A stretch of 64,000 bases of DNA from JAWKOK01 sp963698255 (GTDB taxonomy: Bacteria; Chloroflexota; Anaerolineae; Caldilineales; Caldilineaceae). Shown one piece after another: positions 10,320 to 20,094 of the stretch. Both the position numbers and the translations under genes were made by a program. The stretch is taken from the NCBI GenBank assembly GCA_963698255.1, contig CAVOQD010000024.1, positions 744,001 through 808,000 of the forward strand. Direction: 5' to 3'. Numbering within the stretch: the first letter of the stretch is position 1; every line of letters starts with the position of its first letter. The notes under the pieces were generated by a model, which did no database searches, was not told where the DNA came from, and saw nothing but the letters and a program-made list of their open reading frames with translations.

Positions 10320-11135
10320 ATGCTACCCGACCTGACTGAAACCCAACTACAGGAATACCTGGCCTTCGCATTGAATGTGGCCGATGAAGCCGCTACAATG
10401 GTGGCGAACAACTACGGCAATGCCCACGCACAGCTTAAGTTCGACGGCTCTCTGGTCACCGAAATCGACGAGCGCTCCGATCGGCTGATCAATGAGCGAA
10501 TCGCCGCAGCCTACCCCGATCACAATGTGTTGAGCGAAGAACAGAGCACGGTCTTTGATCCCGTCTACGACTTCACGTGGGTCGTGGACCCAATAGACGG
10601 GACGACAAACTTCGCCCGCGGCCTGCCGATCTGGGGTGTGAGCATTGCATTGATGTATCAGCGAAATTCTGTTGTGGGTGTATTGGCCTTTCCATTGCTA
10701 CACGAAATGTATTCGGCAGCCCTTGGATTGGGCGCAACCCACAACGGCAAATTGATCCAAAGTGCGCCCGTCACAGCGCTGGAGAACGAACAGCTTGTTG
10801 TCACCTGCACGCGCACCAGCAAGCGATACACGCTCAACTCGCCGCTCAAGGCGCGTATTCTGGGCAGTGCCGCCTACCACCTGGCCAAGGTTGCCGACGG
10901 CACTGCCTTGGCCAGCATCGAAGCCAGTCCAAAAATCTGGGATCTGGCCGGCGCGGCTGTGATTCTCCAGGAGGCCGGCGCAGTTCTGTGCATGGAAGAC
11001 GGCAGCCCGGTCTTCCCGATTGCAGACGCCCTGCTCGACTACAAGAGCCTCTCCATGCCGATTGTCGCCGCCGGCAATGAAGCGCTGATGGCGCATGTGC
11101 GGGATGCATTGGTGCTAAAAGAATCGGTGGATTAG
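10320..11135 (+). CDS. Inositol monophosphatase family protein
   Basis: This 271-residue protein belongs to the Mg2+-dependent inositol monophosphatase/CysQ/FBPase superfamily. The metal and phosphate motifs are complete: 'GSLVTEIDERSD', the glutamate of 'LSEEQS', the signature 'WVVDPIDGTTNFARG' (about residue 90), and the C-terminal 'WDLAGAAVILQEAGA'. The family dephosphorylates inositol-1-phosphate, PAP or sugar phosphates; the sequence does not settle which. The length is normal and the frame intact. ATG 10320 follows the previous stop by 19 bases, suggesting an operon with the amidohydrolase-like gene. Confidence 0.88.
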   Translation: MLPDLTETQLQEYLAFALNVADEAATMVANNYGNAHAQLKFDGSLVTEIDERSDRLINERIAAAYPDHNVLSEEQSTVFDPVYDFTWVVDPIDGTTNFARGLPIWGVSIALMYQRNSVVGVLAFPLLHEMYSAALGLGATHNGKLIQSAPVTALENEQLVVTCTRTSKRYTLNSPLKARILGSAAYHLAKVADGTALASIEASPKIWDLAGAAVILQEAGAVLCMEDGSPVFPIADALLDYKSLSMPIVAAGNEALMAHVRDALVLKESVD

Positions 11136-11212
11136 CTGTTTTTGGCTACACGAAATGACCAGTTGCGAACTACGCAACTATAGCAGCGGGATTCATTCCG
11201 CGGATGGGGTCC

Positions 11213-11605
11213 ATGACCAATACGAACATCTACAAATTCACGTCCTACGGCGAACAACAGATCGGCTTTATCACGCCGGACAAGCAGATCTGGCGACAGA
11301 GTCGACAGGACGAGCTGGCGATTGGCCGGTTCGACGATGCCGGGCGTCTCTTTCGTGCGACGCTCCACGATGAACGCGAACTCGGCACTGTCAACGAAGA
11401 TGGCATGGTCTACAGCCACGGCCTCTTTGAAGGCGGCGCGTTGGGCTGGCTGGAGGCGGACGGCGTCGTCATGCAGGGCGGCATGATCTTCGATGAAGAT
11501 GAAGTAGGCCGGGTCGAGGGACCCGATGCCGGGGCCGCCGCCGCCGCCCTGCTGCTCATCTTCCTGCCCGATGATGCCGAAGCGGATCGCAGAATGAATC
11601 GCTGA
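11213..11605 (+). CDS. Small protein with tandem ~20-residue glycine repeats
   Basis: This 130-residue protein belongs to no family I recognise. Apart from a short head and a low-complexity alanine/leucine tail, it consists of about four imperfect repeats of roughly 20 residues. Their pattern is x-x-[LIV]-G-x-[IVFL]-x-x-D/E-G-x-V: 'QQIGFITPDKQIW', 'LAIGRFDDAGRLF', 'RELGTVNEDGMVY', 'GALGWLEADGVVM', 'DEVGRVEG'. This suggests a beta-hairpin repeat fold loosely resembling MORN-type sheets. No signal peptide is seen. I prefer ATG 11213 over ATG 11204; no strong ribosome site decides. It stands alone between the phosphatase-like gene and a palindromic repeat. Confidence 0.6.
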   Translation: MTNTNIYKFTSYGEQQIGFITPDKQIWRQSRQDELAIGRFDDAGRLFRATLHDERELGTVNEDGMVYSHGLFEGGALGWLEADGVVMQGGMIFDEDEVGRVEGPDAGAAAAALLLIFLPDDAEADRRMNR

Positions 11606-11636
11606 CGTGGAACCTATAAAGGGCGCAATGCCAATG

Positions 11637-11707
11637 GACCGCGGATGAGGCGGACAGAACCGGATTTTTTCGGATTTGATCCGCATTTATCAGCCTCATC
11701 CGCGGTC
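11637..11707. repeat. CGGATGAGG palindromic intergenic repeat
   Basis: The 15-bp arms GACCGCGGATGAGGC (11637-11651) and GCCTCATCCGCGGTC (11693-11707) flank a core with further GGATTT/GATCC partial symmetry. It lies between two plus-strand genes. Palindromes of this wording recur in many genomes as short intergenic repeats; it may also act as a terminator for the upstream gene. Confidence 0.65.
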
Positions 11708-11745
11708 TATCAGCCGAGTTACAGCTAGCGCAGGAAACCGAGATC

Positions 11746-12594
11746 GTGCCGACTCTTGATACCGAACGTTTGAGCTTCTATTACCGAACCCATGGCGACC
11801 CGATGGGCGTGCCGATGCTGTTGCTGCACGGCAGCCACGCAAGCAGCCGCTGGTGGGAGCTTTTTTTCGAGGTGCTGCCGGACGATATCTATGCGGTCGC
11901 CCCGGATCTGCGCGGCTGTGGCCGCAGCGACAAGACCGAAACCGGCTATGGAATCCAGGAGCAAGCCGAGGATATCTGGTCCTTTGTGAAGGCGTTGGGC
12001 TGGAGCGACTTTGACCTCGTCGCCCACTCCAGTGCAGCCGCCATCTCCGTGGACTTCTTGCTCGCGCATCCTCGTGTCGCCGCAAACCTGGTCCTGATCA
12101 GCCCAGTCCCCATTGAAGGCATCCACACGCCGGTCGAGGCCCTCACATTGCTCAACCAGATGCGTGGGGATCGCGCGCTGCACAGCGCGGCATTGGCCGC
12201 AATGATGCCCTCGTTCGACCCCAGCGCACCGGAGAAGAATCGGCTCTTTTATGAAGGAATCCTGGACGACGCACAATCGATGGCGCCGGCCGCATTCACG
12301 GAGACCACAGTTGCGCTGGGCCAATGGAACCGTTTTGCAGAGGCGCAGGCTCTGACGCTGCCCACGTTGCTAATCTGGGGCGATCAGGACGAAATCGTCG
12401 TACGCGATGCAGTCACTCGCACGCTCATCGCCATACCGGGGGCCAACAACCTGGAAGTGCTCAGAGGTGTCGGCCATGCGCCGATGATCGAAGACCCGTT
12501 GAGACTGGCCGAGCGAATTATTGAGTTTGTGAGCGAGGAGACCGACAATTACGCCGAGATCCGTGGACAAGCATTGGATCAAAGTGATCAGTAG
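11746..12594 (+). CDS. Alpha/beta-fold hydrolase
   Basis: This 282-residue protein has an alpha/beta-hydrolase fold. 'LLLHGSHAS' supplies the oxyanion-hole HG motif, 'APDLRGCGRSD' is typical of the family, and the nucleophile serine sits in 'LVAHSSAAA' (HSS-A in place of G-x-S-x-G). The acid is probably the Asp in 'WGDQDEIV' and the base the His in 'GVGHAPMIE'. All three catalytic elements are in order, so it should be active. Substrate unknown (ester, lactone or haloalkane classes share this layout). The start is GTG 11746 with an AGGA-like site about 10 bases ahead. The 3' end overlaps the next gene by 32 bases. Confidence 0.85.
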   Translation: MPTLDTERLSFYYRTHGDPMGVPMLLLHGSHASSRWWELFFEVLPDDIYAVAPDLRGCGRSDKTETGYGIQEQAEDIWSFVKALGWSDFDLVAHSSAAAISVDFLLAHPRVAANLVLISPVPIEGIHTPVEALTLLNQMRGDRALHSAALAAMMPSFDPSAPEKNRLFYEGILDDAQSMAPAAFTETTVALGQWNRFAEAQALTLPTLLIWGDQDEIVVRDAVTRTLIAIPGANNLEVLRGVGHAPMIEDPLRLAERIIEFVSEETDNYAEIRGQALDQSDQ

Positions 12595-13060
12595 GTGGTT
12601 AGCGACGGTGCTGTTCCTGCTGATCGTTGTGTTGTCGCGCAAGATGACCATTGCAACTGCGGCGCCAGTGCCGGACACAGGCAGCCCAAGTTTTGTCGTG
12701 GCTGAACACCACTTTGATGTCCGCTGCACGTCTCCGTTCACGTCGCTGGCGCTGATCGCCTGGCGCACCAACAGCGAAGAGAATGTCACCGGCTACAAGG
12801 TGCACCGCACCCTGCTGGACGACCCCGAAGAGAATCGATGGGTGAATCGCTACGCCATCGCAGCGCTGGGTCCGGATACAGAGTATCACGTGATCGACAG
12901 CCAGGCTGTGCCCGGCAAGACGTACCGCTACCGGATCTACGGATTTGAAGAGAGTGGGCGCCTTTCGCTGGCCACGCCCGTGACGTTGGCCGAAGGCATG
13001 CAACCGTCCTGTTTTTATCTGCCGCTGGTACGTACGACGGGTTCGATTCCAGCCGATTGA
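12563..13060 (+). CDS. Secreted fibronectin-III-like protein
   Basis: This 165-residue exported protein starts at GTG 12563 inside the end of the hydrolase gene (32-base overlap). A signal peptide is visible (Lys, Arg, then 'WLATVLFLLIVVLS'). The rest looks like one FN3-type beta sandwich: 'SLALIAWRTNSEENVTGYKVHR' resembles strands A-C and 'PGKTYRYRIYGFEESG' strands F-G. The C-terminus carries 'CFYLPLVRT'; a YLPLV tail of this kind is common, from memory, in exported Chloroflexota proteins. It probably acts in adhesion or as a binding module. No catalytic residues are apparent. Confidence 0.65.
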   Translation: MDKHWIKVISRWLATVLFLLIVVLSRKMTIATAAPVPDTGSPSFVVAEHHFDVRCTSPFTSLALIAWRTNSEENVTGYKVHRTLLDDPEENRWVNRYAIAALGPDTEYHVIDSQAVPGKTYRYRIYGFEESGRLSLATPVTLAEGMQPSCFYLPLVRTTGSIPAD

Positions 13061-13107
13061 GAAACCGGTTGATAAACGTTCAAAAGATATAGAGATTCGA
13101 GTAAGCA

Positions 13108-14116
13108 ATGTCCACAGCAACCCAAAATGCCGACCCCGCGTCCCTTGTCTATCCGCTCACGTTCGATCCGATCTTCAAGGACTACGTTTGGGGCGGGCGC
13201 AACCTGTCAGACCAGCTTGGGCGCGAGATCCCCGACGGCATTGTCGCCGAGAGTTGGGAGATCGCAGCCCACCCTGATGGATCCAGCGTGGTCAATCGTG
13301 GTCCGCTGGCCGGGCTGTCGCTGCCCGAGGTTCAGGCAAGGCTGGGCGAGGCGCTGGTCGGACGCAACAATCAGCGTATGTTGGAATTGGAGCGCTTTCC
13401 GCTCCTGATCAAGCTCCTCGACGCCAACCGCTGGCTGTCTGTGCAGGTACATCCCGACGATGTGTATGGGCTGGAACATGAGAACGATCTGGGCAAGACC
13501 GAGATGTGGGTCGTGCTCTATGCCGAACCTGGCGCGGAACTGATCTACGGCTTCAAGGCCGGCGTCACAAAGGACGCATTCGAGGCCGCCATCCAAGCCG
13601 GTGATGTCGAACCATGGCTGCACCGTGTGCCGGTTGAGGTCGGCGACGTGATCTTTGTGCCCGCCGGCACGATCCACGCACTGGGACCGGGCGCCATCGT
13701 GGCGGAGATCCAACAGAACAGCAACACGACCTATCGCATCTATGACTGGGGCCGCCCGCGCCCCATCCATGTCGAACAGGCATTGGATGTGCTCAACTTC
13801 GACCTGGTGGAGCCGGAGCCGCTGCGCCCCAGCCTGCTCAATGAAGGAGACGGGGTACGCGTCGAACTGCATCGGTCACTGCCCCTATTTCGAGACCCAG
13901 CGACTGTTTTTGCAGCCGGGTTCCTCGTTCAGCGGCGACTGCAACGGCGACACTTTCGAGATCTGGGCCGTCCTCAACGGCAGCGCAACCGTGCGCTGGG
14001 CCGGCGATCCTGTGACCATCGACGCCGTCGGCTGGGTGCTGCTGCCGGCCGCACTGGGCGCGTTCCGCATGGAAGCGGATGCCGAGAGCGTTCTGTTGCG
14101 GGTGTTGACGCCGTAG
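13108..14116 (+). CDS. manA: Mannose-6-phosphate isomerase, class I type (one frame break)
   Basis: This is a phosphomannose isomerase, converting fructose-6-phosphate and mannose-6-phosphate with zinc. The cupin motifs are clear: 'WGGRNL' near residue 30, 'WLSVQVHPDD' (zinc His), 'KTEMWVVL', 'VPAGTIHALG' (zinc His) and 'NTTYRIYDWGR'. The first 258 or so codons are in one frame; near 13,885 the sequence moves +1 to 'CPYFETQRLFLQ' and ends 'VLLRVLTP'. Together they give about 335 residues, the usual size for the short bacterial form. Without the shift the protein would degrade into a basic non-family tail, so a spurious extra base is the likeliest explanation. Confidence 0.85.
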
Positions 14117-14122
14117 GGAAAA

Positions 14123-14151
14123 GCTGCTGCTTGCGCTGCTGCGTGCTGCGT
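14123..14151 (-). repeat. CACGCAGCA-family intergenic repeat, copy 1 (inverted)
   Basis: Read on the minus strand this is ACGCAGCACGCAGCAGCGCAAGCAGCAGC, an inverted, rearranged copy of the element that follows at 14243. It lies directly after the manA stop, so copies 1 and 2 together could form a long hairpin across the intergenic space. Confidence 0.6.
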
Positions 14152-14228
14152 AAGGGTATTTGAGTAGGAGAACAGTATGAAAAATGGCCAACAACTAACT
14201 GAAGAGAGCGCATTCGATCAACATCGAT

Positions 14229-16202
14229 ATGCCACAGAGACCTCACGCAGCAAGCAGCACGCAGCACGCAGTCGTCATCACAAACGGCGCCCTCATCTCC
14301 GGCGGCGCAACCCTGCGCGCCGACCTCGCCATCGACGGCGACACCATCACCGCCATCGGTCTGGGGCTTTCGGGCGAGCGGACCATCGACGCAGCGGGCT
14401 GCTATGTGATCCCCGGCGGGGTTGATCCGCATGTGCATCTGCAACTGCCGCTGGCCGGACGGGTCAGCACCGACACGTTTGAGTCCGGCACGATCGCTGC
14501 GGCCTGCGGCGGCACGACCACGGTGATCGACTTCGTGACGCCGGAGCCGGGCCAGCCTATGCTGGAGGCGCTGGCGCTGCGTCGTGCTGAGGCCGACAAC
14601 TCGGTGGCCATCGACTATGGTCTCCACATGACCATCCCGAGCTGGCACGGGGCGTCGGTCGAACGGCTGGCCGAGGCTCCGGCCGCCGTTGAGGCCGGCT
14701 GCGCCACCTTCAAGATCTACCAGGCCTACGACGGCATGATCCTCGACGATGTGGCGCTGCTGCGCTCGTTTCAGGCCGTGGCGTCCGCCGGCGGCAGTGT
14801 GGTCCTGCACAGCGAGACCGGTCCCGTGCTCGACCTGCTGCGCGAGCAGGCGTTGGCCGCCGGCCATGTCGAGCCCATCTGGCATGAGCGCACGCGGCCG
14901 GCGAGACTTGAGGCCACGGCCATTCACCGTGCAGCCGAACTGGCGCACCTGGCCGGTTGCCCGCTCTACATCTTCCACGTCGGTTGCAGCGAATCGGTCA
15001 ACGAAATCGTGCGCGCCCGTCGCCGTGGCGTCGAGATCCACGCCGAGACCTGCCCACAGTATCTGCTGCTGAGTGCCGACGAGCATCTGGGGGGCGAGGA
15101 CGGCGAACTGTTCGTCTGCGCGCCGCCGCTGCGATCACAGCGTGACCAGACGACGCTATGGGCGGCCCTGTCCACCGGCAACATGGATGTGGTCAGCACC
15201 GACCATTGCCCGTGGACGCGGACGGAGAAGAACCAGTCCGATTTCTCCCAGATCCCAGGCGGCGTGCCCAGCATCGAAGCACGGCTATCGCTGGTCCACC
15301 ATTTCGGCGTAGGCGGCGGTCATCTGTCGCGGGAGCGCTGGGTCGACGTCTGCTGCACAAACCCGGCCCGCCTCATGGGGCTGCCGCGCAAGGGCCTGCT
15401 GGCGCCGGGCTACGACGCCGATGTCGTCATCTTCGACCCGGCTCGATCCATGACACTCTCGACAGACTCGCTGCATGAAGCTCCTGACTGGACACCCTAC
15501 GAAGGCATGACCGTCACTGGTTGGCCAAGGACAGTGATCTCGCAGGGGAAAATTGTCGTCGAAGATGGTAACTACGTCGGAGATCCCGGCGACGGGCGGT
15601 TCGTCGAGACTCACAGGAACCGCCCCAAAGTGTCAGTTCGCCCAACAGTGAAAATGCAGTACATCACTGCATACAAGCCTGACTGGCCGAACAGGTTCCA
15701 ACAGATTGTTGCGCATATTAGAGGCTTTCTTCCGAACGGCTGCAGATATCATCATATTGGCTCAACTTCTGTGCCAGGCATGCCGGCCAAGGACATTATC
15801 GATCTGGATGTCGAATTCGATCCCGGTTCTCTACAGGCAGTGATTGATGCGCTGAAAGAAGCGGGCTACGAACATGAAGGAGATTTGGGCATCTCAGGAC
15901 GAGAGGCATTTAGGCCGGTGCAGGGTTCGAGTGCCGCATCTCTTCCAGCGCATCACTTGTACGCGTGTGAGATTGGCGCGTTTGAACTGCTCAAGCATCT
16001 CGCATTTCGTGATTACTTGGTGGCAGAGCCAGTTCGAGCAGAGTGGTTTGCCGCCCAAAAGGTCGCGGTGGACGCTGCAGCGGAGAGCAGAGACGCCTAC
16101 ATTGAACAGAAATCGGTCTTCTACAGTACAATCGTTGAAGAATCAGTGGAATGGGCCGACCGATCGCTGCGCGGCACGGCGCAAATGTCACGCCTCCCGT
16201 GA
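14229..16202 (+). CDS. Dihydropyrimidinase/hydantoinase fused to a GrpB (UPF0157) domain
   Basis: This 657-residue two-domain protein starts with an amidohydrolase of the dihydropyrimidinase/hydantoinase group (residues about 10-470). It has 'DPHVHLQ' (HxH metal pair), 'CATFKIYQAYDG' (carboxylated Lys), 'VVLHSETG', 'IFHVGCSES' (metal His) and 'STDHCPW' (metal Asp). Such enzymes open cyclic amide rings. Residues 476-657 are a complete GrpB/UPF0157 domain ('YKPDWPNRFQ', 'HHIGSTSVPGMPAKDIID'), a nucleotidyltransferase-like family, in the same frame and beginning at an internal Met (ATG 15654). The GrpB part is visibly lower in GC with different codon choice, suggesting later acquisition. ATG 14229 lies just before an embedded repeat copy; ATG 14177, with a better ribosome site but another frame, is an alternative start if a base is wrong. 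Confidence 0.82.
   Translation: MPQRPHAASSTQHAVVITNGALISGGATLRADLAIDGDTITAIGLGLSGERTIDAAGCYVIPGGVDPHVHLQLPLAGRVSTDTFESGTIAAACGGTTTVIDFVTPEPGQPMLEALALRRAEADNSVAIDYGLHMTIPSWHGASVERLAEAPAAVEAGCATFKIYQAYDGMILDDVALLRSFQAVASAGGSVVLHSETGPVLDLLREQALAAGHVEPIWHERTRPARLEATAIHRAAELAHLAGCPLYIFHVGCSESVNEIVRARRRGVEIHAETCPQYLLLSADEHLGGEDGELFVCAPPLRSQRDQTTLWAALSTGNMDVVSTDHCPWTRTEKNQSDFSQIPGGVPSIEARLSLVHHFGVGGGHLSRERWVDVCCTNPARLMGLPRKGLLAPGYDADVVIFDPARSMTLSTDSLHEAPDWTPYEGMTVTGWPRTVISQGKIVVEDGNYVGDPGDGRFVETHRNRPKVSVRPTVKMQYITAYKPDWPNRFQQIVAHIRGFLPNGCRYHHIGSTSVPGMPAKDIIDLDVEFDPGSLQAVIDALKEAGYEHEGDLGISGREAFRPVQGSSAASLPAHHLYACEIGAFELLKHLAFRDYLVAEPVRAEWFAAQKVAVDAAAESRDAYIEQKSVFYSTIVEESVEWADRSLRGTAQMSRLP
14243..14271 (+). 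repeat. CACGCAGCA-family repeat, copy 2
   Basis: TCACGCAGCAAGCAGCACGC followed by AGCACGCAG. This copy falls inside the first codons of the dihydropyrimidinase-GrpB frame and would encode 'HAASSTQHA', so the true start of that gene is uncertain. Confidence 0.65.
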
Positions 16203-16276
16203 GTTCAACGTTGGCTGGAATCAAAGTGCCTTTCGCCGGCCACGGACGACCCGACTAGAGAGACAAGGAGCCAACC

Positions 16277-16621
16277 ATGAACGAACAGGCCGACACAACC
16301 TTCAACGCCATCCTGGACGGCAGTGAACCGGGCACCATCATCGCCCGCGATGACGAGAAACAGATGGCGCTGATCGCGAGCAACCACCCGGAGAGCGTCA
16401 TCCATTGGATTGCCGTGCCCTATGAACCGGTCGCCAGCACAGAGGCGCTTCTGCAAGAGGACAAGGAACGCTTTCTGGCGCTGGTCGACTATGCCGTCAC
16501 CCAGACCCACGAACTGGCCGAGGAATACCCGCGCTTGCAGCAGGGTTTCACACTGAAGATCCACTGCGGATCGTTCGAAACCATGCGCCATGCCAAGGTC
16601 CACGTACTGGCGGCTGAATGA
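16277..16621 (+). CDS. HIT-family (histidine triad) protein
   Basis: This 114-residue protein has the size and layout of a HIT nucleotide hydrolase/transferase. The N-terminal part ('GTIIARDDEKQMALI...HWIAVPYEP') matches the beta strands that bind the nucleotide. The C-terminal 'MRHAKVHVLAAE' sits where the H-x-H-x-H triad belongs but reads H-x-K-x-H, so the middle histidine is replaced by lysine. The family acts on AMP-linked substrates; activity here is uncertain because of that change. It begins 75 bases after the hydantoinase fusion, with AAGGAG about 10 bases before the ATG, and ends at a clear terminator. Confidence 0.7.
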   Translation: MNEQADTTFNAILDGSEPGTIIARDDEKQMALIASNHPESVIHWIAVPYEPVASTEALLQEDKERFLALVDYAVTQTHELAEEYPRLQQGFTLKIHCGSFETMRHAKVHVLAAE

Positions 16622-16653
16622 CGCTCGACCATTCCTTATTGCACGGGCTTAAA

Positions 16654-16682
16654 AAGGGACCGGCATTGCGTGCCGGTCCCTT
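16654..16682 (+). terminator. Rho-independent-type terminator
   Basis: A 12-bp perfect stem, AAGGGACCGGCA / TGCCGGTCCCTT, with a 5-base loop lies 32 bases after the HIT gene stop. An A-run precedes it and only a short T stretch follows. Confidence 0.75.
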
Positions 16683-16751
16683 CTACTATGGTATACTTGG
16701 TCGCGTTTGTACCGCGACATTGATATCGCAGTGCCGCGTAGCCGACAAGCT

Positions 16752-16767
16752 ACGACATCAATGTCGT
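16752..16767. repeat. ACGACAT palindrome (shared with 353-420)
   Basis: ACGACAT-CA-ATGTCGT, flanked by AGC...GCT. The same words, with TTTGTACC upstream, occur near 355-410 after the recombinase gene in the opposite arrangement. It lies in the leader of the radical SAM gene and could be an operator or a short dispersed repeat. Confidence 0.4.
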
Positions 16768-16802
16768 GCTACAGTCCGACAGTACAGTTCATGAAGGATC
16801 GA

Positions 16803-18646
<1,844 letters not shown>

Positions 18647-18699
18647 AACGTACCCAAGTAAACGAACTCGATCACCGTGACCACATCGCCGCCGAAACC

Positions 18700-18723
18700 T
18701 CACGCAGCAAGCAGCACGCAGCA
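18700..18723 (+). repeat. CACGCAGCA-family repeat, copy 3
   Basis: TCACGCAGCAAGCAGCACGC plus AGCA, in the gap between the radical SAM gene and the Old Yellow Enzyme gene, 40 bases before copy 4 in the same orientation. Confidence 0.7.
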
Positions 18724-18763
18724 TACATTCCCAATGGCACATCCCCTCCCGCCATCCAAACCA

Positions 18764-18787
18764 TCACGCAGCAAGCAGCACGCAACA
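18764..18787 (+). repeat. CACGCAGCA-family repeat, copy 4
   Basis: TCACGCAGCAAGCAGCACGC plus AACA, 14 bases upstream of the Old Yellow Enzyme start. It differs from copy 3 by one base at the end. Confidence 0.7.
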
Positions 18788-18800
18788 AAGGATCCGCACC

Positions 18801-19844
18801 ATGCAAGCAACACCGCACACCACCCCCCACCTCTTTTCACCCATCACACTGCGCGACGTGACCGCACGCAATCGACTCTGGATCGCCCCTATGTGCATGT
18901 ATTCGGCCTATGCTGAGAACGGTGTGCCGACTGACTGGCATCGTGTGCACTACGGCAGCCGCGCCGTCGGCGGCGCGGGGCTGGTTATTGTCGAAGCCAC
19001 AGCGGTAGAAGCGCGTGGCCGGATCAGCGCGCGCGATCTGGGCATCTGGAACGATGAGCAAGGCCAGGCCTTTGCCCCCATTGTCGAGTTCATGGCCGAA
19101 TACGGCGCAGTACCGGCCATTCAGCTCGCCCATGCCGGGCGCAAGGCGGAAGTCGCGGACAACATCGGACCCAGCCCGCTGGCCTTTTCAGAGAGGTACG
19201 CTGTCCCCAAAGAAATGAGTGAAGCGGACATCGAGGACGTGGTCAACGCGTTCGCGGCCGGCGCCGAACGTGCCTTGCAGGCCGGCTTTCAGGCTGTCGA
19301 GATCCACTCGGCCCACGGCTATCTGCTGCACGAATTCCTGTCGCCCATCAGCAACCGGCGCACCGATGCCTACGGCGGCAGCTTGGAGAACCGACTGCGT
19401 TTCCCGCTGCAAGTCGTCGGCGCGGTGCGCAACGTCTGGCCGGATCACCTGCCCCTCTTCACGCGCATCAGCGCCACGGACTGGGCCGAAGGCGGCTGGG
19501 ATCTGGATCAGAGCGTTGTCTACTCGCAGCGAATGCGTGAGGCCGGCGTCGATCTGGTCGACGTCTCATCGGGCGCGCTGACACCGGATCAACGCATCGT
19601 CGTCGAACCCGGCTACCAGGTGCCGTTCGCACAGAGAATTCGCAGCGAAGCGGACGTGCCCACCGGCGCCGTCGGTCTCATCACCGAGGCCGTTCAGGCC
19701 AACGACATCGTCGTCAATGGGCAGGCCGACGCCGTGTTGATCGCCCGCCAGTCGCTCAGAGACGCCTACTGGCCGCTGCGTGCGGCCCAGGAACTGGGCG
19801 TCGAGGGGCCGGTCCCGACCCAATACGAGCGAGGATGGATGTAG
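18801..19844 (+). CDS. Old Yellow Enzyme family NADH:flavin oxidoreductase (YqjM-like)
   Basis: This 347-residue FMN-dependent ene-reductase reduces activated C=C bonds using NAD(P)H. It has 'FSPITLRDVTARNRLWIAPMCMYSA' with Cys32, the redox-tuning cysteine of the YqjM/thermophilic-like subclass. 'AIQLAHAGRKAE' follows, then the His pair 'EIHSAHGYLLHEF' (His169 and His172) that binds the substrate carbonyl, and the family signature 'SNRRTDAYGGSLENR'. The C-terminal phosphate-binding region 'ADAVLIARQSLRDAYWPLRAA' is present. Length and frame are normal. ATG 18801 follows two copies of the intergenic repeat; no strong ribosome site is evident. The physiological substrate is unknown, with detoxification of electrophiles the usual proposal. 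Confidence 0.9.
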   Translation: MQATPHTTPHLFSPITLRDVTARNRLWIAPMCMYSAYAENGVPTDWHRVHYGSRAVGGAGLVIVEATAVEARGRISARDLGIWNDEQGQAFAPIVEFMAEYGAVPAIQLAHAGRKAEVADNIGPSPLAFSERYAVPKEMSEADIEDVVNAFAAGAERALQAGFQAVEIHSAHGYLLHEFLSPISNRRTDAYGGSLENRLRFPLQVVGAVRNVWPDHLPLFTRISATDWAEGGWDLDQSVVYSQRMREAGVDLVDVSSGALTPDQRIVVEPGYQVPFAQRIRSEADVPTGAVGLITEAVQANDIVVNGQADAVLIARQSLRDAYWPLRAAQELGVEGPVPTQYERGWM

Positions 19845-20094
19845 GACGGATAGCAATGCGAAAAAACCGGTTGCATCTGTCGCGGTTCTGATCTAGAATT
19901 GAAGAGTGTTTGCCTCAGGTGTTTTGGGCAACCGCACGCACAATCACTGCCTATCCAATGTCCGCCCGCCGATTTCGCCGACTCCACCATCGCAGAGAGA
20001 GACTTCGACCACAACAAACTTGTCGAGGTTCGATTGCGCCCTTCCCGCTATCCTGCGCGACATCGGTCTGTCCAAACCCAAGGAGGAGTTCCAG

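Noticed and set aside
14177..14425. 82-residue ORF starting at ATG 14177 with a good ribosome site
   Set aside because: After about 30 codons it becomes Arg/His-rich shadow sequence of the dihydropyrimidinase. It may only mark the true start of that gene if a base is wrong.
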